From the NCBI RefSeq assembly GCF_004801285.1, contig NZ_SSNY01000012.1, positions 1-64,000 of the forward strand: a stretch of DNA of 64,000 bases. Direction: 5' to 3'. The stretch comes from Ollibium composti (lineage in GTDB: Bacteria > Pseudomonadota > Alphaproteobacteria > Rhizobiales > Rhizobiaceae). The notes beneath the pieces are model-generated. The model made no database searches, was not told where the DNA came from, and saw only the letters and a list, made by a program, of their open reading frames with translations. The position numbers and the translations under genes are program-made. Shown piece by piece: positions 57,537-64,000 of the stretch; the first letter of the stretch is position 1; every line of letters starts with the position of its first letter.

Positions 57537-59198
57537 ATGAAGAAACTTCTTTTGGCGGCCGCAGCCGCGGCCTTGTTGACGTGCACATGGCAGGCGCCCG
57601 CGAGCGCGGAATATCTGAAGGAACACCGGGGCGGCACCATGCGATTGCTGGCGCGTTCGGCGGCCGGCACGCTCGACCCGCACATCAACTACACGCTGCA
57701 ATATTGGCAGATCTTCCAGCCGCTCTATGACGGCCTGGTCGCCTTCCGCAAGGCGGACGGCAAGGACGGCTTCAAGATCGTCGCCGACCTTGCCGAGGAC
57801 ATGCCGGCGGTGAGCGACGACGGCAAGTCCTTCACCTTCAAGCTGCGCAAGGGCATCAAGTTCTCCAACGGCCAGGACGTGACGGTCAAGGACGTGGTGG
57901 CGTCGTTCCAGCGCATCTTCAAGGTCTCCGGCCCGACCTCCGGAACCTTCTACGCCGGCATCGTCGGAGCCGACAAATGCCTTGCCGACACCAAGAGCTG
58001 CACCCTGGAAGGCGGTGTGGTCGGCGACGAGGCCGCCGGCACGATTACCATCAACATCGTCAAGCCGGATGCCGAGTTCATCGACAAGCTGGCCATGCCG
58101 CATGCCGTGATCCTGCCGGCCGACACGCCGACGGAGGACGTCGGCTCCAACCCCATTCCGGGCACCGGCGCCTACACGATCTCGGCCTACGACCCGAACA
58201 AGGGCATGACCATGGTGCGCAACCCGCACTTCCACGAATGGAGCGAGGAAGCCCAGCCCGACGGCTATCCCGACGTGGTGCAGTATGACTTCGGCCTGAC
58301 CGAGGAGGCTGCGGTGACGGCGATCCAGAAGGGCGAGGCCGACTGGATGTACGACCAGCCGCCGACCGACCGGCTGGTGGAACTGGGTACCAAATATATG
58401 GACCAGGTCCATATCTCGCCGCTGACGGCGTGGTGGTATGCGCCGCTGAACACGCGGCTGGCGCCGTTCGACAACGAGAAGGCGCGGCAGGCCGTCGCCT
58501 ATGCAGTCGACCGCAACACGCTGGTCAACCTGTTCGGCGGCAAGGTGCTTGCCTCGCCGGTCTGCCAGGTGCTGCCGCCGGATTTCCCCGGCCATGTGGA
58601 CTATTGCCCGTTCACCAAGGACCCCGGCGCCAAGTGGTCCGCGCCCGACCTCGACAAGGCCAAGCAACTGGTCGAGGAGTCCGGCACCAAGGGCCAGAAG
58701 GTCACTGTCATCGTCGAGGACAACGCCGTGTCGCGTTCGATCGGCGTCTACCTGCAGAGCGTGCTCAGCAGCATCGGCTACCAGGCCGACGTGAAGCCGA
58801 TTTCCCCAAATATCCAGTTCACGTACATCCAGAACACCAACAACAAGGTGCAGATGTCGGTCAGCCAGTGGTATCAGGACTATCCGGCCGCCTCGAACTT
58901 CCTCAACATCCTGTTCGGCTGCGATAGCTTCCGCGAGGGTTCGGACGCTTCGGTCAACATTTCCGGCTTCTGCGACAAGGCTATCGACGCCAAGATGAAG
59001 CAGGCAATGGATCTCGGCGTGACGGACCAGGAGGCGGCCAACAAGCTGTGGGCGGAAGTCGACAAGGAAGTCACCGACAAGGCGGCGGCCGTGGCCCTGT
59101 TCACGCCCAAGCATGTCGACTTCGTCAGCAAGCGGCTCGGCAACTTCAAGTTCAACGCCCAGTTCTACTGGATATTCACCCAGGCCTGGGTGCAGTGA
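57537..59198 (+). CDS. Peptide ABC transporter substrate-binding protein (SBP_bac_5)
   Basis: The 553-residue periplasmic protein has a signal peptide ending near ASAEY (about residue 24). GGTMRLLARSAAGTLDPHIN, YDGLVAFRKADGKDGFKIV, FKLRKGIKFSNGQDVTVKDV and GTGAYTISAYDPNKGMTMVR are family-5 features of dipeptide and oligopeptide binding proteins. Two cysteine pairs (CLADTKSC, and CQVLPPDFPGHVDYC) may form disulfides. GGGGAACGAG precedes the ATG, which falls just 13 bases after the hydrolase stop. No hairpin separates it from the permease genes, unlike the three other binding-protein genes of this window. Confidence 0.92.
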   Translation: MKKLLLAAAAAALLTCTWQAPASAEYLKEHRGGTMRLLARSAAGTLDPHINYTLQYWQIFQPLYDGLVAFRKADGKDGFKIVADLAEDMPAVSDDGKSFTFKLRKGIKFSNGQDVTVKDVVASFQRIFKVSGPTSGTFYAGIVGADKCLADTKSCTLEGGVVGDEAAGTITINIVKPDAEFIDKLAMPHAVILPADTPTEDVGSNPIPGTGAYTISAYDPNKGMTMVRNPHFHEWSEEAQPDGYPDVVQYDFGLTEEAAVTAIQKGEADWMYDQPPTDRLVELGTKYMDQVHISPLTAWWYAPLNTRLAPFDNEKARQAVAYAVDRNTLVNLFGGKVLASPVCQVLPPDFPGHVDYCPFTKDPGAKWSAPDLDKAKQLVEESGTKGQKVTVIVEDNAVSRSIGVYLQSVLSSIGYQADVKPISPNIQFTYIQNTNNKVQMSVSQWYQDYPAASNFLNILFGCDSFREGSDASVNISGFCDKAIDAKMKQAMDLGVTDQEAANKLWAEVDKEVTDKAAAVALFTPKHVDFVSKRLGNFKFNAQFYWIFTQAWVQ

Positions 59199-59220
59199 CG
59201 TTGCGTTGACGGGGGACCGA

Positions 59221-60237
59221 GTGTCGAGCGACGTCGTAGCCGTGCCGCGCAAGACGCGGGGGCCCTGGGCCCTCGCTTTTGCGAAGCTGACGGGAAACAG
59301 GGCCGCCATGGCGGCCCTGGCCGTCTTCGTCCTGATCGTCATCGCCTGCCTCAGCGCGCCGCTCTATGCGCGCTGGGCCGGCGTCGATCCGTTCGTGTCG
59401 ACGCTCGACAGGATCATCACCATCGACGGGCAGGACGTACCCGTCATGGAGCAGTCCACCGAGGGGCTGGGGCTGGGCTATACGCCGCTCGGTCCGACAT
59501 GGCGGCTCGGCAATTACTTCCTCGGCGCCGACAACCAGGGCCGCGACGTCATGGCCCGCCTGCTTTACGGCGGGCTCAACTCGCTCCTCATCTCCGCCGT
59601 TGCCACGGTGCTGACGCTTCTCCTCGGCACGGCGACCGGCCTGGTCGCCGGCTACTTCGGCGGCCTCACCGATACGGTGCTGTCGCGGCTGCTCGACATA
59701 TTGTGGGCCTTCCCGATCTACCTCCTGGCGATCTCGCTTTCCATCGTCACCATCGCGCAGGGCATTTCCATCGGGCCGATAACGATCGAGTCCGGCAGCC
59801 TGTGGCTGCCCATCATCATCATCGGCATCGTCTACGTTCCCTATGTGGCGAGACCCATACGCGGGCAGGTGCTGTCGCTGCGCAACAGCGAATTCGTGCT
59901 TGCGGCCATCAATCTGGGCGTGCCGGGGCCGCGCATCCTGTGGCGCGACATCCTGCCGAACGTGACGACCACGCTCATCGTGTTCGTGCCGCTGATGATG
60001 GCGCTCAACATGCTGACAGAGTCGGCGCTTTCGTTCCTGTCGATCGGCGTGCAGCCGCCCGATGCGAGCTGGGGCACCATCATCCAGGACGGCCAGGCGC
60101 TGCTCTACACGCGTCCGCTGGTGGCGCTGGCGCCCGGCATCGCCATCGCCGTCTCGGTCATGGCGCTCAACGTCTTCGGCGACGGCCTGCGCGACGCGCT
60201 CGACCCGCGCTCCAAGATCGAGCTGGGGCGGGACTGA
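59221..60237 (+). CDS. Peptide ABC transporter permease, DppC-type
   Basis: The 338-residue inner-membrane protein has the N-terminal helix after KLTGNRAAMAALAVFVLIVI and a large periplasmic loop. The family sequence GADNQGRDVMARLLYGGLNS precedes the transport core with NIGV-type EAA loop LAAINLGVPGPRILWRDILP. It starts with GTG at 59221 after GGGGGACCGA. It comes before the DppB-type gene, the reverse of the usual B-C order. Its stop shares one base with the next start. Confidence 0.9.
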   Translation: MSSDVVAVPRKTRGPWALAFAKLTGNRAAMAALAVFVLIVIACLSAPLYARWAGVDPFVSTLDRIITIDGQDVPVMEQSTEGLGLGYTPLGPTWRLGNYFLGADNQGRDVMARLLYGGLNSLLISAVATVLTLLLGTATGLVAGYFGGLTDTVLSRLLDILWAFPIYLLAISLSIVTIAQGISIGPITIESGSLWLPIIIIGIVYVPYVARPIRGQVLSLRNSEFVLAAINLGVPGPRILWRDILPNVTTTLIVFVPLMMALNMLTESALSFLSIGVQPPDASWGTIIQDGQALLYTRPLVALAPGIAIAVSVMALNVFGDGLRDALDPRSKIELGRD

Positions 60238-61204
60238 TGATCTATCCGATCCTGCGCCGCCTCGCCCAGATGCTGTTCGTGATGTTCGGCATTTCGGTGA
60301 TCGTCTTCCTGATCTTCTTCGCCACGCCCGGTGCCGACCCGGCCGCGCGCATCGCCGGCCGCAACGCCTCGCCCGAGGTGCTGGAGGCGGTACGCCATTC
60401 CTTCGGCTTCGACCGGCCGCTCTACGTGCAGTATGCGCTGATGATGCAGAAGATCTTCGTCACCGGCGACCTGACCTCCTTCGTCAATCGCGGCTGGAAG
60501 GTGGTTCCGGCGGTGCTGGACTCCATTCCCGTCACGCTGTCGCTGGTGTTCGGCGCGGCCGTGCTGTGGGTGGTGTTTTCCATCCTCATCGGCGTCGTCG
60601 CGGCCGCCACGCGCGACAGCTGGCTGGACAAGCTCCTGATGGCGCTCGGCCTGCTCGGCATCTCCATGCCGGTCTACTGGGTGGGCGAGGTGATGAACCT
60701 CGTCAGCCAGAGCCGCTATCACGACACATGGCTGTTCTCCTGGGTGCCGCCGCTCGGCTACGTCAACTTCTCCGACGATCCCAAAGGCTGGTTCCTCGCC
60801 CTGGTCATTCCCTGGATCACGCTGTCCATCCTCTATATCGGCATATACGGGCGCGTGCTCAGGGCGGCGATCATCGAGTCCATGCAGGAGGACTATATCC
60901 GCACCGCCCGCGCCAAGGGCCTGTCGGAAACCCGCATCCTGCTGCGCCATGCATTGCGCACGTCGCTGATCGCCTTCGTCACCCTGTTCGGGCTGGATTT
61001 CGGCGCGCTGGTGGGCGGCTCCGCCCTTTTGACCGAGGTCGTCTTCGGCCTGCAGGGCATCGGCAAGCTGACTTATGACGCGCTGCAGAGCCTTGACCTG
61101 CCGATGATCATGGCGACCGTCATGTACGCCTCGATGTTCGTCGTCATCGCCAACGCGGTGGTCGATTTCGTCTATATCCTCCTCGATCCGCGCGTGAAGA
61201 CTTC

Positions 61205-61208
<4 letters not shown>
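60237..61208 (+). CDS. Peptide ABC transporter permease, DppB-type
   Basis: The 323-residue permease begins MIYPILRRLAQMLFVMFGIS and has FGFDRPLYVQYALMMQKIF, the DppB-family N-domain. DYIRTARAKGLSETRILLRH, the EAA loop, and ALVGGSALLTEVVFGLQGIG follow. About six membrane helices are present. It pairs with the DppC-type subunit. TGATG at 60235-60239 couples it to the preceding gene, and its end overlaps the ATPase start by four bases. Confidence 0.91.
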
Positions 61209-62160
<952 letters not shown>

Positions 62161-62164
<4 letters not shown>

Positions 62165-63159
62165 GCGCGCGCATGCAAGGTACGGACCAGCCCATCCTCG
62201 AGACGCGCGCGCTCGGCAAGCGCTTTTCCATCGGCACCCGCTTTTCCTCCGAGGGCCGCCGGCTGGTGCATGCCGTCGACAATGTGTCGCTCACCGTGCA
62301 ACGCGGAGAGACGCTCGGGCTGGTGGGGGAATCGGGCTGCGGCAAGTCGACCCTGGCGCGCTGCCTGGTCAGGCTCTACGACATCACCGAAGGCCAGCTC
62401 CTGTTCGAAGGCGAGGACATCACCGGAAAATCGCTGGCCGGGCTGAGGCCGTTCCGCCGCCGCCTGCAGATGGTTTTCCAGGACCCGTCCGCATCGCTCA
62501 ACCCGCGCCGCCGCGTCGGCGACCTGGTGGCCGAGCCGCTCAGGGTGCATGGCAAGCTCGGCGCCAAGGCCATCCGCGAGCGCGTCGTCGAATTGTTCGA
62601 TCTGGTCGGGCTGCTGCCGGATCATGTGGTGCGCTATCCGCACGAGTTTTCCGGCGGCCAGCGCCAGCGCGTCGGCATTGCGCGCGCCATCGCGCTCAAT
62701 CCCGATCTCGTCGTGCTGGACGAGCCCGTCTCGGCGCTCGACGTGTCGGTGCAGGCGCAGATCGTCAACCTGCTTGCCGATCTTCAGGAAAAACTGAAGC
62801 TGACCTACGTCTTCATCGCCCACGACCTGTCGGTGGTGCGCCAGGTCTCGAACCGCATCGCGGTGATGTATCTCGGCTCGATCGTCGAGGAGGGGCCGTC
62901 CGAGGCGGTTTTTTCCGCGCCGGCGCATCCCTACAGCCAGGCGCTGATCTCGGCCGTTCCGGTGGTGGAGACGACGCCCGGCGGGCGCCGCAGGCGCATC
63001 ATTCTGTCGGGCGACGTGCCGAGCCCGCTCAACCCGCCCACCGGCTGCCGGTTCCACCCGCGCTGCCCCGTCGCACAGGAACGCTGCGCCCGCGAACGCC
63101 CGGCCCTTGTGGAGCACAAAGCCGGCCGGAAAGTCGCCTGCCACTTCCCGACGATATGA
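62161..63159 (+). CDS. Peptide ABC transporter ATP-binding protein, DppF-type
   Basis: This 332-residue second ATPase has Walker A GESGCGKST, QMVFQDPSASLNPRRRVGDL, typical of DppF/OppF, signature FSGGQRQRVGIARAI, Walker B LVVLDEPVSALDV and FIAHDLSVVRQ. The C-terminal block GCRFHPRCPVAQERC repeats the cysteine pattern of its partner. It is the last transporter gene. A 221-base gap follows before the serine hydrolase. Confidence 0.93.
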
Positions 63160-63250
63160 CGGGCCGTCAGCCAACGGATAACGATGCCCGCCGAAGAAGA
63201 ACCCGGTTGCGCCGATACCGTCCGTGGAAATAGATGCGTCCGGTCGCGTG

Positions 63251-63315
63251 CTTCGGGACGCTGCCGCGCGGCAGGGTCGAGATGGCGGCGACCGACGCCA
63301 TCTTCGGGACGCTGC
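63251..63315 (+). repeat. 14-base direct repeat in the dppF / serine-hydrolase gap
   Basis: CTTCGGGACGCTGC occurs at 63251-63264 and 63302-63315, 51 bases apart. Otherwise the 221-base gap holds no gene that I can support. AAAGGAAAATCCCCC at its end supplies the ribosome site for the next gene. Confidence 0.6.
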
Positions 63316-63380
63316 AGCATGACACACCGTCCCCTGCTGGCGGCCGTCGCCCCGGATCTGCCCTGAAAGGAAAATCCCCC

Positions 63381-64000
63381 ATGCTTCTTCTGAACGACCT
63401 GCCGGAGCGCCGGACGCTCGTTGCTGCCGTGACGGAGGTCTTTTCGCGGCGGATCGCCAGTCAGGCGGCGCCGGGTGCGCGGTTCATGGTTTTCGACGCC
63501 TCGGGTCCGGCGTTCGACGGCAGTTTCGGCACCGCTGGGGCGGCAGGGACGCCGCCGGCATCGCATGGCCGCTTCCGCGTGGCTTCCTGCACCAAGAGTT
63601 TCACCGCCGCCGCGATCCTGTGCCTGCGCGACGGCGGACTGCTGTCGCTCGACGCACCGGTGACGGACTACGTGCCCGAACTTAAGCCGACGCTGCCGGC
63701 CGGCCAGCCGGAGGCGCCGACATTGCGGCTGCTCCTGTCGATGGCCGGCGGCTTTCCGACCGACGACCCCTGGGCCGATCGGCAGGAATCGCTTTCCAAC
63801 GAAGCCTTTCGCTCCGTGCTGCGCGCCGGCGTCCGCTTCGCCACCGCGCCGGGAACCCGCTACGAATATTCCAACCTGGGCTATGCCCTGCTCGGGCAGG
63901 TGATCGAGGCGGTCGGCGGCAGGCCTTATCCCGTCTACGTGACCGAGACCCTGTTGAAGCCGCTCGGCCTCGACGAGACCGGCTTCGACTTTGCCGCCGT
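63381..64000 (+). CDS. Serine hydrolase of the beta-lactamase class C / D-aminopeptidase fold (3' end outside window)
   Basis: The visible 206 residues carry two of the three penicillin-recognising motifs: SCTKSF with the nucleophile Ser69 and Lys72, and YSN at residues 163-165. The third motif (HxG or KTG) would lie beyond the window. RFRVASCTKSFTAAAILCLR and LDAPVTDYVPELKP, then GTRYEYSNLGYALLGQVIEA are typical of the family (Pfam Beta-lactamase), which includes D-aminopeptidases, esterases and class C beta-lactamases. No signal peptide is seen, so it is probably cytoplasmic. After aminopeptidase, iminopeptidase and peptide importer genes, a peptidase acting on D-residue or amide peptides is the most likely role. 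Confidence 0.88.
   Translation, partial: MLLLNDLPERRTLVAAVTEVFSRRIASQAAPGARFMVFDASGPAFDGSFGTAGAAGTPPASHGRFRVASCTKSFTAAAILCLRDGGLLSLDAPVTDYVPELKPTLPAGQPEAPTLRLLLSMAGGFPTDDPWADRQESLSNEAFRSVLRAGVRFATAPGTRYEYSNLGYALLGQVIEAVGGRPYPVYVTETLLKPLGLDETGFDFAA

Noticed and set aside
63184-63366. Small plus-strand open frame before the serine hydrolase
   Set aside because: No ribosome site and no recognisable sequence; it contains the direct repeat instead.

Overview
The window looks like chromosome or large-replicon DNA of a high-GC alphaproteobacterium of the Hyphomicrobiales (Rhizobiales), probably a Rhizobiaceae or Phyllobacteriaceae relative. The main reasons are a near-complete succinoglycan-type exo cluster, Aap-type and Liv-type uptake systems, a TAXI-TRAP transporter and several GntR- and LysR-controlled catabolic islands. 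No rRNA, tRNA, CRISPR array or prophage was seen. The only mobile-element trace is the right end of an IS5-family element at the left edge.

Layout. 1-122: tail and terminal repeat of the IS. 272-4037: an FMN reductase, then a TAXI-TRAP importer (binding protein, hairpin, fused permease). 4045-26786: the exo locus. It runs exoZ-exoQ-exoF-exoY leftward, an AT-rich control region of about 600 bp with several perfect dyads, exoX-exoU rightward, exoV and exoW leftward, a small unknown gene, then exoK-L-A-M-O-N, a terminator-like hairpin and exoP. A PPP-like phosphatase gene on the opposite strand follows, then exoH, exoT, a second ketal (pyruvyl) transferase-like gene and an extra glycosyltransferase. 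Compared with Sinorhizobium meliloti (order ZQFYXUVW-TIH-KLAMONP, from memory), exoT and exoH have moved from the middle to the end, exoI is not seen, and two or three genes are additional.

26994-31591: a complete branched-chain-amino-acid-type ABC importer (livJ-H-M-G-F). 31606-47608: about 16 kb of leftward genes encoding an FMN 2-hydroxyacid dehydrogenase, two GlcD-type FAD dehydrogenases, a uronate-dehydrogenase-like enzyme, an aminotransferase, an oxoprolinase/hydantoinase pair (HyuA/HyuB), AapM-AapQ-AapJ-like transporter subunits without the expected ATPase, a LysR regulator and two SDR enzymes. It reads as one catabolic island whose substrate I cannot name.

47883-52543: a GntR/FCD-controlled divergent module (shikimate-dehydrogenase-like enzyme, SDR and regulator leftward; HpcH/HpaI aldolase and a DAO-type FAD oxidoreductase rightward). 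A 19-bp dyad overlaps candidate promoters in both directions. 52689-53861: an MFS transporter.

53973-64000: a LysR gene divergent from a peptide-use operon: M17 leucyl aminopeptidase, proline iminopeptidase-like hydrolase, peptide-binding protein, DppC-, DppB-, DppD- and DppF-like subunits, and a serine beta-lactamase-fold hydrolase cut by the window end.

Assignments rest on reading translated sequences and remembered family motifs. No database search was run, so substrate specificities are inferences.
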